From: Gammaproteobacteria bacterium Milos-ODIII6 | Lineage (GTDB): Bacteria > Pseudomonadota > Gammaproteobacteria > Chromatiales > Chromatiaceae | Length of the DNA: 64,000 bases | Direction: 5' to 3' | Assembly (NCBI GenBank): GCA_029228645.1 | Contig: JAPTHR010000010.1 | Span: 57,458-121,457, forward strand | Shown here: positions 1 through 14,115 of the stretch, one piece after another | Position numbering within the stretch: position 1 is the first letter of the stretch | How the letters are laid out: every line of letters starts with the position of its first letter | Position numbers and translations under genes: made by a program | Notes under the pieces: generated by a model | Seen by the model: only the letters and a program-made list of their open reading frames with translations | Told to the model about the DNA's origin: nothing | Databases searched by the model: none

Positions 1-396
1 CGCCTGACCAGCATTGCCGCGGATGGCGAGTACGGTCCGGCCGGGGTGACGCGTTCCTGGGAGATCCGCCCGATACCGGAGAAGGTCGCGCCCGCGATCG
101 AGGCCTCCGACGAGGTCCTGGTCGCCTCCTGGCGCGAGAGCATCCCGGGGCAGACCTACCAGGTCCAGTTGGCTTTGGATGCCGAATTCAAGGATATCCA
201 GCTGGATGAGCTTCGCGAAGAGCCCAATATCGCCTTCGAGCAGGTGGTCGGGCAGGTGCGCTACCTGCGCGTACGGGCCATGGCGCCGGATGGTTACCAG
301 GGACCCTGGGGGACGCCGCAGCGGATCGACCCCCTGCCGGACAAGAGTGCCTGGCTGATTCCGGGGCTCGGTATTCTCGGCCTGCTGCTGCTGTAG
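1..396 (+). CDS. C-terminal part of FN3-like/FecR-type envelope protein (5' truncated)
   Basis: The reading frame is open from base 1, so the start lies outside the window. The visible 131 residues look like fibronectin-III/FecR-associated beta repeats (YQVQLALDAEF, then VRYLRVRAMAPDGYQGPWG). They end in a short hydrophobic tail (AWLIPGLGILGLLLL) just before the stop, which may anchor the protein. Proteins with LysM and FecR domains plus such repeats commonly sit beside CHASE2 genes, as here: the next gene starts 6 bp downstream. The FecR assignment rests on that neighbourhood because the diagnostic N-terminus is missing. The role is probably periplasmic or envelope sensing. Confidence 0.6.
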   Translation, partial: RLTSIAADGEYGPAGVTRSWEIRPIPEKVAPAIEASDEVLVASWRESIPGQTYQVQLALDAEFKDIQLDELREEPNIAFEQVVGQVRYLRVRAMAPDGYQGPWGTPQRIDPLPDKSAWLIPGLGILGLLLL

Positions 397-402
397 CCAG
401 GC

Positions 403-2898
403 ATGCGCAGCAAGGCCGTCGATTCACTCCTGGTCGGTATCGTCTCGACCCTTGTGCTGATGCTGCTGGCCTTCGCCAGCGTGCACCAGCAGTGGCTCGA
501 GCGGCTCGATCTGATCATCTATGACAAGCTGCTGCCACTCCAGGCGCCTGCCTTCGATGAGCGCCTCACGGTGGTTACGATCGATGACCGCAGTATCCAG
601 GAGTTCGGCCGCTGGCCCTGGCCACGCGAGCTGCACTCGCGCCTGTTGACCCGCCTGACCGAGCTGGGTGCGCGGGCGGTTGGCTTCGACGTGCTGTTCA
701 TCGAGGAGCAGAACGACGGCAGTAATGCCGACCGGAAGCTGGCGGAGGTGATCGAGGCCAACGGTCACACGGTGTTGGCCTTTGCGCCGTATTTCGACCC
801 GGAGACAGGCAGCATACGAGAACACCTGCCGCGCCCGCTGTTTGCGGGTGCCGCGGCCTCACTGGGGCACGTCGATGTTGAACTCGACAGTGACGGGCTT
901 TGTCGCTCCTTCTACCTTCGTGCGGGTCTGGACGAGGCCCGTTGGCCGATCCTCTCCAAGGCGGTTTTCGAGCTTGGGGGCGCCGGCCAAATCGACGACT
1001 CTGAGGCGCGCAAGTTGGGAAAGGATGCCCGCGGCAATGGCTGGGTGCGTCAGGGGCTGCGCCTGATACCTTTCGCCCGGCGCGACAGCGAGCCGACCAT
1101 GCTGTCCTATCACGAAGTACTGAACGGCCTCTACAGCGAGGACCAGTTTCGCGACAAGTATGTGCTGGTCGGCGTGACCGCGAGCGGATTGGGGGACGCG
1201 CTGTCCACGCCGGCGGCCCTGCCGCACCAGCGTATGCCCGGGGTCATGCTGCACGCCCATATGCTGAATGGCATGCTCCAGGGAAAGATCGTCGAGCCGA
1301 TGTCGCAGAGTGCCCGTCTCCTGCTGACCATGGCCCTGCTGGCCCTGGTGCTGCTGCCGGCCGCGCTGCTGCCACTGCGCAGCACCCTGGTATTGCTTGC
1401 CGGCGGCGTGGGCATTGTCCTCGGGGTGGAGGTGCTTCTGCTGACCCAATGGCAGCTTTGGTACCCGGCTGCAGTCCCGGCGGTTCTGATACTGCTGGCC
1501 GTGCCTCTGTGGATGGCATGGCATCTGGTCGTGCAGAAGCGTCAGAGCCAGCGCCTGGAAGATCGCCTGCGTCACCTGGCCAGCCATCACCTGGATACCG
1601 GCCTGCCGAACCGCGGCATGTTGGAACGCTATCTCGGTCAGCTTATCGATAACCCGGAAGAGGGCGTGGACAGTATCCACCTGGTCGTCATTCATGTGGA
1701 TTGGCCTGGTTCCGCGAGTGGCATGTTACGCCGCGTGGAGACAGGCGAGATACTGGGCGTCGTGTCCGAGCGTATCCTCGATCAGCTCGCCTCGGATGCC
1801 TTCCTCGCGCATCTCAACACCGATGATTTTGCATTGCTCCTGCCGCATTACGATGACGGCCGGGTGGACGCTTTGAGTGCGGCATTGGTCAAGGCCTTGC
1901 GCGCGCCGCTCAGCCATGACGGGCACGAACTCCTGCTGACGCCCTGGCTGGGTGTGACCCACTGGCCCGTCGATGGCGGTGACGGCGCGACCCTCATCCG
2001 CAACAGCTATACCGCGATGTTCAAGGCGCGCATGGACGGACAGCCGCCCGTGGTGTACTACTCGGCGCGCATCGGTCAGGAACTGCAGGCGCGCTCCGCG
2101 ATCGAACAGGCCTTGTTGTATGCGCTCGAGCGCAACGAGTTCATGCTTTTCTACCAGCCGCAGGTGGATGCGCAGGATGGTCGCATCGTCGGGGTCGAAG
2201 CCCTGATCCGCTGGCGCAATCCGGTTCTCGGCAATGTCGGGCCGGACGTTTTCATTCCGGTGGCCGAACACAGCGGGCTGATCAACGACATCGGTGACTG
2301 GGTCATCGTCACCGCGTGCAACCAGCTCAGTGAATGGCAGGAGGCCGGCCTCGGTGACCTGCGCCTGGGGGTCAACCTGTCACCGCTGCAGTTCAGTTCG
2401 CCCGGCCTGGCGGCGAGGATTGCGCGCATCACCCGCGAGCGGAGCATCGACAACCAGCGGCTGGAACTGGAGGTCACCGAGAGCTCCGTGATGCGCGATC
2501 CGGAACAGGCGGTACGCATCATGCAGACATTGCGCAAGCAGGGGTTCGGCCTGGCGGTGGATGACTTCGGCACCGGCTATTCCTCCCTCAGCAAGCTGCA
2601 GAAGATGCCGTTTGACCGGCTCAAGATCGACCAGTCCTTCGTGCGCGGCATGGAAAACTCGGAGCGTTCACGCGAGATTGTGCGCGCTATCGTGACCATG
2701 GCGAAAGAACTCGACCTGGTGGTGATCGGCGAGGGTGTCGAGACACAGGAACAGGCTGGGATGCTGCGCGATCTCGGTTGCGACGAGCTGCAGGGCTTCC
2801 TCATCAGCCGCCCGGTACCGGCGGCTTACCTGACCCGCCTGTTGCAGCACCCGCGCCATCTCAGCGGTTCCACTTCAGCGGCCGGTCGCCCCCGCTGA
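403..2898 (+). CDS. CHASE2 sensor protein with degenerate GGDEF and intact EAL domain (c-di-GMP phosphodiesterase)
   Basis: This 831-residue membrane protein begins with one transmembrane helix and a periplasmic CHASE2 domain (about 30-300, with IDDRSIQEFGRWPWPRE). Three hydrophobic helices follow (about 305-380), then a GGDEF-like domain (about 395-565) and an EAL domain (about 575-815). The GGDEF signature is replaced by NTDDF, so cyclase activity is unlikely. The EAL domain keeps GVEALIRW, LELEVTESS and VDDFGTGYSSL, the catalytic and metal-binding motifs, so it probably hydrolyses c-di-GMP. The start is 6 bp after the preceding stop, suggesting co-transcription. The ligand sensed by CHASE2 is unknown. 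Confidence 0.9.
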   Translation: MRSKAVDSLLVGIVSTLVLMLLAFASVHQQWLERLDLIIYDKLLPLQAPAFDERLTVVTIDDRSIQEFGRWPWPRELHSRLLTRLTELGARAVGFDVLFIEEQNDGSNADRKLAEVIEANGHTVLAFAPYFDPETGSIREHLPRPLFAGAAASLGHVDVELDSDGLCRSFYLRAGLDEARWPILSKAVFELGGAGQIDDSEARKLGKDARGNGWVRQGLRLIPFARRDSEPTMLSYHEVLNGLYSEDQFRDKYVLVGVTASGLGDALSTPAALPHQRMPGVMLHAHMLNGMLQGKIVEPMSQSARLLLTMALLALVLLPAALLPLRSTLVLLAGGVGIVLGVEVLLLTQWQLWYPAAVPAVLILLAVPLWMAWHLVVQKRQSQRLEDRLRHLASHHLDTGLPNRGMLERYLGQLIDNPEEGVDSIHLVVIHVDWPGSASGMLRRVETGEILGVVSERILDQLASDAFLAHLNTDDFALLLPHYDDGRVDALSAALVKALRAPLSHDGHELLLTPWLGVTHWPVDGGDGATLIRNSYTAMFKARMDGQPPVVYYSARIGQELQARSAIEQALLYALERNEFMLFYQPQVDAQDGRIVGVEALIRWRNPVLGNVGPDVFIPVAEHSGLINDIGDWVIVTACNQLSEWQEAGLGDLRLGVNLSPLQFSSPGLAARIARITRERSIDNQRLELEVTESSVMRDPEQAVRIMQTLRKQGFGLAVDDFGTGYSSLSKLQKMPFDRLKIDQSFVRGMENSERSREIVRAIVTMAKELDLVVIGEGVETQEQAGMLRDLGCDELQGFLISRPVPAAYLTRLLQHPRHLSGSTSAAGRPR

Positions 2899-2995
2899 TT
2901 GCATGAGCTGGAAACAGAGAGTTCGGAGTCGGTTACCGACTCGAACCTAGTGGGCCAAGCGCTGGCGCTTGCTCGCTTTCGCTTGCAGTCAGTGT

Positions 2996-7951
<4,956 letters not shown>

Positions 7952-8108
7952 CCGATTGTCCCATTCCCGATTTCATCGGCTGAGGAGCAGAAATCTTGAA
8001 GGGGCGCCACCCGTTCAGCTCGGGGCGCCGCGCGTCCAGTTGGGGGCATCGGATGGCGACGCGGACAGCCGTTTCCACTGCCGGGGCTGGCTGCTTTATC
8101 TGGAATAT

Positions 8109-10355
8109 CTAAGCGCCGAGCTCCGACATCAACAGGCGCCGGGCCGCATCGTACAGGCGCGACAACAGCGAAGCGTGCGAGTGCTGCAACGTGATATGCG
8201 CACGGCGGCCGACGAAGCGCCCGCCATATTTGGATTCGATCGCGATATCCAGCAGAAACACCGGTTGCAGGGTTGTCAGCCCTTGTGGATCGCGGCTGTC
8301 GACCGCGATGGCCCCGCCGGCGAGCTCACCCAGGGCGGCGCTGGGCAGCCTTTCGGTTGCCATCGGGGTCTGGTGCAGCAGCCGCCCGCGGAGTGCCGGG
8401 CCGGGATCGCCGGCCAGACGCACCCGGATATCGCTGACGCCTGCGCGAATCCGCACCATGTCCTGCTGCTGCGCCACCGCGCGCACGCTGGCGTGCTCCC
8501 GGTCCGCGACGTAGCCGAGCAGGTCCCCCTGGCGAAGATAGCGGCCTGCCCAGCCGTCGCGCCTTATCAGGTGCAGGATGCCCGGCGCCGGGCTTGCCAC
8601 AGTAAGACGGGCGTGGCGCTGCAGCGCCTCTTCAAGGTCGTCCTGCGCCTCGCGCAGGCGCTGCCGGGCGAGGTCGCGCTCGACCCGATCGGCGATGTCC
8701 AGACCGTCCTTGAGCGCCTCGAATTCGCGCACGCTCGCGCGCAGCACGGCGATTTCCTTGTCCAACTGGGAATCCGCAAGCCGCAGCAGCGGCTGGTCCT
8801 GCTGGACCTGATCCCCGTCGCGGGCCCACTGCTGCTGGAACACCCCGGCGGCGCTCACCCGCAGCATCTTGGATTCCGGCATCAACACCACGCCATCCAC
8901 ATGGGTGCTCACCGGCAGCGGCAGCAGGCCGAACAGCACCACCAGCAGCAGCCCCAGAAAGAGCCGCAACAAGGGCTTCTTTTCCCTGCCACCGGCATGG
9001 ATCGACCGTACCAGGCCGGACAACTGGCGCCACAGCGGCAATCCCCACTGGGTCAAAAGCAGCCATGCCGCCAATACGATCCCGAGCGAAGGGACGTGGC
9101 TCACCAGCAGCAAGGCGATCGCGATGCTGATCACCAGCCGGTAGGCGAGCGACAAAGGGGCGTACAGCAGCAACCAGGGACGTTCCCCGGGAACGCTGTG
9201 CGGGGCGCGCGCATGGCGCATGCCCAGCCAGTGGCGACGGGCCAGATAGCCGTACAGGGCGTTGGCGCGGGTCGCCAGGTTGGGGATCCCGAGCCAGTCG
9301 CTGAGCACGTAGTAGCCGTCGTAGCGCAGCAGCGGATTGCCGTTGAACAGCAGAGTGGAAAGACCCGCAACCGTGAGGACGACGAATGCGGTCTCGCGCG
9401 CCAGGCCATCCGGCAGCCCCAGCCAGGCGAACAGGGCCAGGGTCGCGAGCAGGGCCTCGACCAGGATGCCGGCTCCGGATACCAGCATGCGCTTGCTCCG
9501 TTGCGGTAACAGCGTGGCGGCGCGGGCATCGACGTAGGGGATGGGCAGGAACACCAGCAGGGTGATGCCCATGCCGTTGACCTCGGCGCCACAGGCCTTG
9601 AGCGCCAGGCCGTGCCCGAGTTCGTGCAGGCCCTTGATCAGTGGGTAGCTGAGAACCAGGAGCAGCCAGGTGAGCGGCGCATCCAGGCGCTGCGCGGCGT
9701 ACAGCGCGAGCTCCGGCCAATGCATCCAACCCAGCAGGACTGCCAGCCCAAGCAGCAGGGCCCCGGCGAGCAGGGTGAGCGGATGAAACAGCCGCTTTCC
9801 GACCGCTTGCAGGCGGGTCAGGAGTGGCTCGGGGTCAAACAGGTGGAAGCGTGGCGACATCAGGCGCAGCCAGCGGGCGCGACGCTGCCGCGTGGCGACC
9901 TGGTCACCACGTTCGACCAGGCGCTCGAGGTCGGCATGATCCGGCAGGGTGAGCCAACCGCCCTCGTACAGGCGGGTGAGCGTCTCGAGGCGCTTTGCGA
10001 GACGCTCGGGATCCTGTTCGGGAGGGCATCCGGATGCGCGCAATGCCTGCTCCAGGGGGGTGACCCCATCCAGCGCCTGCAGGAGCTCACCGGTCCCGGC
10101 GTCCAGACGGATTTGTTCCCGTCCGAGGTGATCGTGCAGGATCACCCAGGGCTGGCCACGGTAGTCCATGCGGTGCAGTGACACCGAATGGCGCAGGCGC
10201 GGCCGGCTCCGGCGCCAGTGACTCCAGGCCTCCTGCGTGCTGCCTGGGCTTGCCGGGTCGGAGTGCGCGGTCGGCGCGCCGGTTGCCAGGTTCAAGGCAG
10301 CCACCGCCACAAGTGCAGGCGAAGCCAATCGAGCAGATCGTGGCTCCATACCCAC
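8109..10355 (-). CDS. PqqD-like / M50 site-2-protease / HlyD fusion membrane protein
   Basis: This 748-residue protein has a PqqD-like N-terminal region (about 52-150), then a multi-helix membrane domain with the zinc motif HELGH (about 244-248) and the second S2P motif NGNPLLRYDG (about 338-347). After about 460 there is a transmembrane helix, a coiled coil and an HlyD-type periplasmic adaptor region. Both metal-ligand motifs are intact, so proteolysis is plausible. The start overlaps the end of the upstream HlyD gene by 64 bp; a slightly downstream ATG at 10349 is equally possible. With that adaptor it probably processes or exports the giant protein encoded next. The substrate is an inference. 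Confidence 0.8.
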   Translation of the reverse strand: MGMEPRSARLASPALVAVAALNLATGAPTAHSDPASPGSTQEAWSHWRRSRPRLRHSVSLHRMDYRGQPWVILHDHLGREQIRLDAGTGELLQALDGVTPLEQALRASGCPPEQDPERLAKRLETLTRLYEGGWLTLPDHADLERLVERGDQVATRQRRARWLRLMSPRFHLFDPEPLLTRLQAVGKRLFHPLTLLAGALLLGLAVLLGWMHWPELALYAAQRLDAPLTWLLLVLSYPLIKGLHELGHGLALKACGAEVNGMGITLLVFLPIPYVDARAATLLPQRSKRMLVSGAGILVEALLATLALFAWLGLPDGLARETAFVVLTVAGLSTLLFNGNPLLRYDGYYVLSDWLGIPNLATRANALYGYLARRHWLGMRHARAPHSVPGERPWLLLYAPLSLAYRLVISIAIALLLVSHVPSLGIVLAAWLLLTQWGLPLWRQLSGLVRSIHAGGREKKPLLRLFLGLLLVVLFGLLPLPVSTHVDGVVLMPESKMLRVSAAGVFQQQWARDGDQVQQDQPLLRLADSQLDKEIAVLRASVREFEALKDGLDIADRVERDLARQRLREAQDDLEEALQRHARLTVASPAPGILHLIRRDGWAGRYLRQGDLLGYVADREHASVRAVAQQQDMVRIRAGVSDIRVRLAGDPGPALRGRLLHQTPMATERLPSAALGELAGGAIAVDSRDPQGLTTLQPVFLLDIAIESKYGGRFVGRRAHITLQHSHASLLSRLYDAARRLLMSELGA

Positions 10356-12046
10356 CAGCGGGGACGCTCGCCCACGACCACCTTGGCCACGCCCTGCATG
10401 CCGGGGCGCAGTGCTTCCGGTTCTTCGCCCAGGCGCGCCTCTACCCGGAACACCGGGCTGAGCGTTTCGCTGTCCGCGATGGTCACGATCTCGCCCAGAC
10501 GCAGCTGCAGGGTTTGCGACGGTAGCGCCGCCAGGACCAGCTCGCCGGTCTGTTGCGGCGACAGCCAGGCGATGTCGCGGTCTTCCGCCAGCAGCGTGAC
10601 CCGGTAGTTGTCCAGCGGCGCCAGCTCGAACAGGGTGTCGCCGCGCGCGACCGGGGAGCCGATGGCGCGTTGCCAGTCGCCGGAGATCACGATTCCGCTC
10701 AGCGGCGCGCGGATCTCGGTCTGCGCCAGTTGCTCTTCGACCAGGTCCAGCCGCGAGCGGGTCTGCTCGAATTTGGCCTCCAGGACGCGCGCCTCGCTCA
10801 GTTTTCCGGTGGCGACCGCCTGGCGGTGCTTCTTGCGCAGTTCGGCGGCCTCGGCCAGAAGTCCGCGCTGGCGTGTCTTGAGCTCACGGTCCTCCAGGCG
10901 GGCCAGCAGGGCCCCTTGCTGCACCGACTCGCCGGCGCGCACCGGCGCCTCGGCAATGAAGCCCTCGAAGGGTACCGCCAGGGTCTGTTGGGATGCCGCT
11001 TCGACCACCGCCTTGGCGGTAACCCGGTGGGTGGTATCGCTCAGCAGGAACAACAGGAGCAGCACGCCGGCGGCAACCTGCACCAGGCGACGGTTGCGCG
11101 TCAGCGGCGAGAAGAGCGCGCTCAGACCTTCGCGCAGGAGCCTGGCCTGGCGTTGCCACCAGGATCCGCGCCGGGCGCGGCGCGCCGCCAGCGAGGGGGT
11201 CGCGATCGCCACCAGATCGCGGCAGCGCGCGAGCAGATGATCCGGGTCGGCGGGCGGGTCGGCGAACTCGAAGCTGAACAGCAGCGCCTGGCCGTCGGCA
11301 ACAGCCTGGACCAGGGTCAGGATCGCGCCGGCCCGGTTCTCTTGCGCCAGGGCGGCGTGCGCTGGATGGCCCTGCGCGCCTTGCGTATCGATCCACAGGG
11401 TCTGCGGTTCGCCGGCAAGGGCTTCCTGCATCGCCGCGATCAGGCGTCGGGCGCCGCCGCTGCGCGGGTCGAGGTCGCTGGTTTCGGAGATGCCCTCGAG
11501 CGTGATCTTTGCGCCGTCCGCCTGGCCGCAGGCGACGCGGGTGGAGTTGCCCAACTGCTTGAGCATCAACAGCGAGGCGGTCAGCAGGGCGGGATAGTCA
11601 GCATGGGTCTCGGCGATTCGCGCCAAACGGCCGTACGGGCTGTCACCGGCTTGCGAGGGCTGCGCCTGCAGCGCGAAGCGTAACCAGGCCGCGCCGGATT
11701 GCAGTGACTGGATCACGCTCGCCTGCTGCGTCAGCGGCAGGGTCGTTTCGACCACGATGGCGCCGTGATAGTGGTTCTCCAGCTGCAGCGGACAGGCGAT
11801 GCGCAGCAGGGGGGAGGCGCCACCCTCGCGGGTCTCTCCACTGACCGGCGAGCGCGACTGCTGCGCGAGGCGCGCCGCCAGCACGAGGTTCTCGGCGGGG
11901 GCATCCGCTTGAGCGGGGTGCTGCAGGGTCAGGGCGCCCCCGGGCACGGAGGGCCCCTGTACCTGCAGGTAGGCGCGTTGCAGCTTGGGGATCAGCTGTC
12001 GCTGCAGCTCGAACCAGGTATCGAAGAGTTTGTCGGAGGTGCTCAT
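10292..12046 (-). CDS. HlyD-family periplasmic adaptor with N-terminal GAF-like domain
   Basis: The N-terminal ~300 residues look like a cytoplasmic GAF-type sensory domain. A transmembrane helix (VAAGVLLLLFLLS) is followed by a biotinyl-lipoyl-like half motif (VPFEGFIAEAPVRAGESVQQG), a coiled coil of about 70 residues, the second half motif (IRAPLSGIVISGDW) and a beta-barrel adaptor domain. The ATG at 12046 (MSTSDK) is chosen over a TTG 18 bp upstream. It is the first gene of a three-gene minus-strand set with the M50-HlyD fusion and the giant surface protein. No ABC ATPase or TolC gene is in the window, so the complete exporter is either elsewhere or unconventional. Confidence 0.8.
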   Translation of the reverse strand: MSTSDKLFDTWFELQRQLIPKLQRAYLQVQGPSVPGGALTLQHPAQADAPAENLVLAARLAQQSRSPVSGETREGGASPLLRIACPLQLENHYHGAIVVETTLPLTQQASVIQSLQSGAAWLRFALQAQPSQAGDSPYGRLARIAETHADYPALLTASLLMLKQLGNSTRVACGQADGAKITLEGISETSDLDPRSGGARRLIAAMQEALAGEPQTLWIDTQGAQGHPAHAALAQENRAGAILTLVQAVADGQALLFSFEFADPPADPDHLLARCRDLVAIATPSLAARRARRGSWWQRQARLLREGLSALFSPLTRNRRLVQVAAGVLLLLFLLSDTTHRVTAKAVVEAASQQTLAVPFEGFIAEAPVRAGESVQQGALLARLEDRELKTRQRGLLAEAAELRKKHRQAVATGKLSEARVLEAKFEQTRSRLDLVEEQLAQTEIRAPLSGIVISGDWQRAIGSPVARGDTLFELAPLDNYRVTLLAEDRDIAWLSPQQTGELVLAALPSQTLQLRLGEIVTIADSETLSPVFRVEARLGEEPEALRPGMQGVAKVVVGERPRWWVWSHDLLDWLRLHLWRWLP

Positions 12047-12193
12047 GCGCCTGCTGTTCACCAAGGCCTGTATGCGCCACCCGGCAGTAGCGCGAGCGCC
12101 TCAGCGGGAATGCGGTGATTGGATGTCCGGGGGCGTAACGGCAGAAGAATGAAATTCTTGAACCGGCGCCTTTCTTGAACCGTTGCCGTTTTC

Positions 12194-12269
12194 TTCGCGG
12201 GCAAGCCCGCTCCTACGATTCCCGGTAATGGATCAAACCTCGATTCGTAGGAGCGGGCTTGCCCGCGAA
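12194..12269. repeat. Inverted REP pair (BIME-like), copy 1
   Basis: Two facing copies of GTAGGAGCGGGCTTGCCCGC, with flanking GAA, are separated by about 30 bp. Each is itself a short hairpin, and together they form a long stem that could act as a terminator or mRNA stabiliser. It belongs to the same sequence class as the array near 56.4-56.9 kb. Confidence 0.85.
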
Positions 12270-12468
12270 GGATTGTTTACAGCGAGGGCCTATTCGGCGG
12301 CCTCGATTCGGGTCAGCGGATGCAGGCGGATGCCGTTGGCGTTCAGCAGGCGCGGCTGCAGGCAGCGCGAGCGCCTCAGCGGGAATGCGGTGATTGGATG
12401 TCCGGGGGCGTAACGGCAGAAGAACGAAATTCTTGAACCGGCGCCTTTCTGGAACCGTTGCCGTTTTC

Positions 12469-12544
12469 TTCGCGGGCAAGCCCGCTCCTACGATTCCCGG
12501 TAATGGATCAAACCTCGATTCGTAGGAGCGGGCTTGCCCGCGAA
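12469..12544. repeat. Inverted REP pair (BIME-like), copy 2
   Basis: This is the duplicate of the preceding REP pair, exactly 275 bp away. It lies just beyond the stop codon of the exonuclease/GIY-YIG gene, where a terminator is expected. Confidence 0.85.
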
Positions 12545-12564
12545 GGATTGTTTACGGTGAGGGC

Positions 12565-14115
12565 CTATTCGGCGGCCTCGATTCGGGTCAGCGGATGCAG
12601 GCGGATGCCGTTGGCGTTCAGCAGGCGCGGCTGCAGCAGAAAGCGGGTCAGGATCAGGTAGGTGTCGAGATCGAAGGGGGCGTCAGGCTTGTCCGGTTGC
12701 TGTTCGACGGTCGTCGGGGTGTCTCCGCGAATCGGCGCGTAACCAAGGTCGTACAGTTCGTCGGGGGTCTGGATGGCGCCGAGATAGCGCCACTCGTGCG
12801 CCAGGTGCCAGACCGGCTCGACGGGCGGGCTGCCGCGTTCCTCGATCAGGAGTGCGCCCGGCCAGGGCCAGGCCCTGGTGCGGTAGTCCGCGAGTGCGCT
12901 GTTGAGCCGCTCGTTGTAGCGCTCCGCCGGTTCCTTGCCGCAGCAGGCCCCGAGGCAGCGCTTCAGCTGGTGGGCGAAACAGGGTCGCCCGGCGGGGCTG
13001 CGGTCGGTTTGCAGGCCGGTAAGTTTCTGGCACAGCAGGAAATCCCGGCTGAGTTTCTCCAGCCGTCGCACCGCCTGGCGGCGGCTGCGGAACAGGCCGA
13101 ACTGCTGCGCCAGGTCGCTGCCCGGATCGGGGCGCTCCACCGCGGCGATCCGCACCCGCAGGTAGCCTTCACGATCCGGCTCGAGCTGGTATTCGTAGAG
13201 GCGCACCAGGCGGCGCAGGCGGCGGTTGTGCAGCGGCGCGAGCGCCTTGATCTGGCGGCTCTCGAGCAACTGGGCGCCGAGGTCGCTGGCGGTTGTCTCA
13301 AAGTCGATGTGCGCGATGCTGGCGCTGATGCGCAGATCCTTGGGGTTGCGGTAGTCCTGGTTGAAGTGACTCATCACCCGGTCGCGCAGCTTGACCGACT
13401 TGCCGACGTACAGCAGCCGGTCCGCCGCATCGTAGAAGTGGTACACCCCGGGTGAGTTGGGTAGGCGTTCGATCTCCCCGGGATCGAGATTCGGGGGCAG
13501 GGCGGGGCGCGCCAGCAGGCTGTCGCAGGCGCTTGCGATATCCTCGGGGGCGATGCTCTCGCCGATGCGCAGGAAGAACTGCCACACCGCCAGGGCATCG
13601 TCCAGGGCGCGGTGACGATCCTTCACCGCCAGGCCGAAGCGGCGCACGATCGCATCCAGGCCATGTCCGCGTTGACCGGGGAACAGCCGTCGGCTGAGCT
13701 TGACCGAGCAGAGTGGCTTGGCGCGGAAGCTGACGCCGATGCGGGCAAATTCGTTCTTCAGGAAGGCGTGATCGAAGCGCGCGTTGTGCGCCACCAGGAT
13801 GCGCCCCTCGAGATGCTGCAGCAGGGTCTCCGCGATCCGGGCGAAGGTCGGTGCCCCGGCCAGCATGTCCTCGTCGATCCCGGTGAGCTGGCGGATCGCG
13901 ACCGGCAGGGGCGTCTCGGGGTCGACCAGGGACTGCCAGCGCTGCACGATCCTGCCGTCCTCGACGATCACCAGGCCGAGCTCGATGATGCGGTGGAAGG
14001 TCGGCTTGCCGCCGGTCGTCTCGCAATCCAGGATCACCAGGCGCTGCGGAAAACCCGGCGCGACTGGCAGGCGGTCGCGCTGCAGCCAGTCGATCTGTGG
14101 CGAGTCGCTGTTCAC
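12565..14115 (-). CDS. DnaQ-like 3'-5' exonuclease fused to GIY-YIG nuclease domain
   Basis: The 516-residue protein starts at a GTG (14115) that overlaps the stop of the upstream photolyase-like gene (GTGA), which implies translational coupling. Residues ~20-190 are a DEDDh exonuclease (VILDCETTGG, VAHNARFDHAFL, HRALDDALA). Residues ~220-310 carry a GIY-YIG nuclease core (SPGVYHFYDAADRLLYVGKS), followed by an uncharacterised C-terminal half with cysteines (LCQKL, CFAHQLKRCLGACCG) as in UvrC/Cho-type proteins. The arrangement suggests a DNA-repair nuclease acting with the adjacent photolyases. The exact substrate is unknown. The open frame continues upstream of 14115, but that part is antisense-type shadow. 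Confidence 0.88.
   Translation of the reverse strand: MNSDSPQIDWLQRDRLPVAPGFPQRLVILDCETTGGKPTFHRIIELGLVIVEDGRIVQRWQSLVDPETPLPVAIRQLTGIDEDMLAGAPTFARIAETLLQHLEGRILVAHNARFDHAFLKNEFARIGVSFRAKPLCSVKLSRRLFPGQRGHGLDAIVRRFGLAVKDRHRALDDALAVWQFFLRIGESIAPEDIASACDSLLARPALPPNLDPGEIERLPNSPGVYHFYDAADRLLYVGKSVKLRDRVMSHFNQDYRNPKDLRISASIAHIDFETTASDLGAQLLESRQIKALAPLHNRRLRRLVRLYEYQLEPDREGYLRVRIAAVERPDPGSDLAQQFGLFRSRRQAVRRLEKLSRDFLLCQKLTGLQTDRSPAGRPCFAHQLKRCLGACCGKEPAERYNERLNSALADYRTRAWPWPGALLIEERGSPPVEPVWHLAHEWRYLGAIQTPDELYDLGYAPIRGDTPTTVEQQPDKPDAPFDLDTYLILTRFLLQPRLLNANGIRLHPLTRIEAAE

Larger units (their letters stand above)
12090..12639. repeat. 275-bp tandem duplication of a gene 3' end with its REP palindromes
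   Basis: Bases 12090-12364 and 12365-12639 are adjacent direct copies differing at only a few positions (for example AATGAA versus AACGAA, and TTTACAGCG versus TTTACGGTG). Each copy holds the last ~25 codons of the minus-strand exonuclease/GIY-YIG gene, its stop, and a downstream inverted pair of REP-like elements. Only the right copy is fused to the complete gene; the left copy is an orphan 3' end. The stretch 12047-12564 holds no other gene. Confidence 0.92.
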
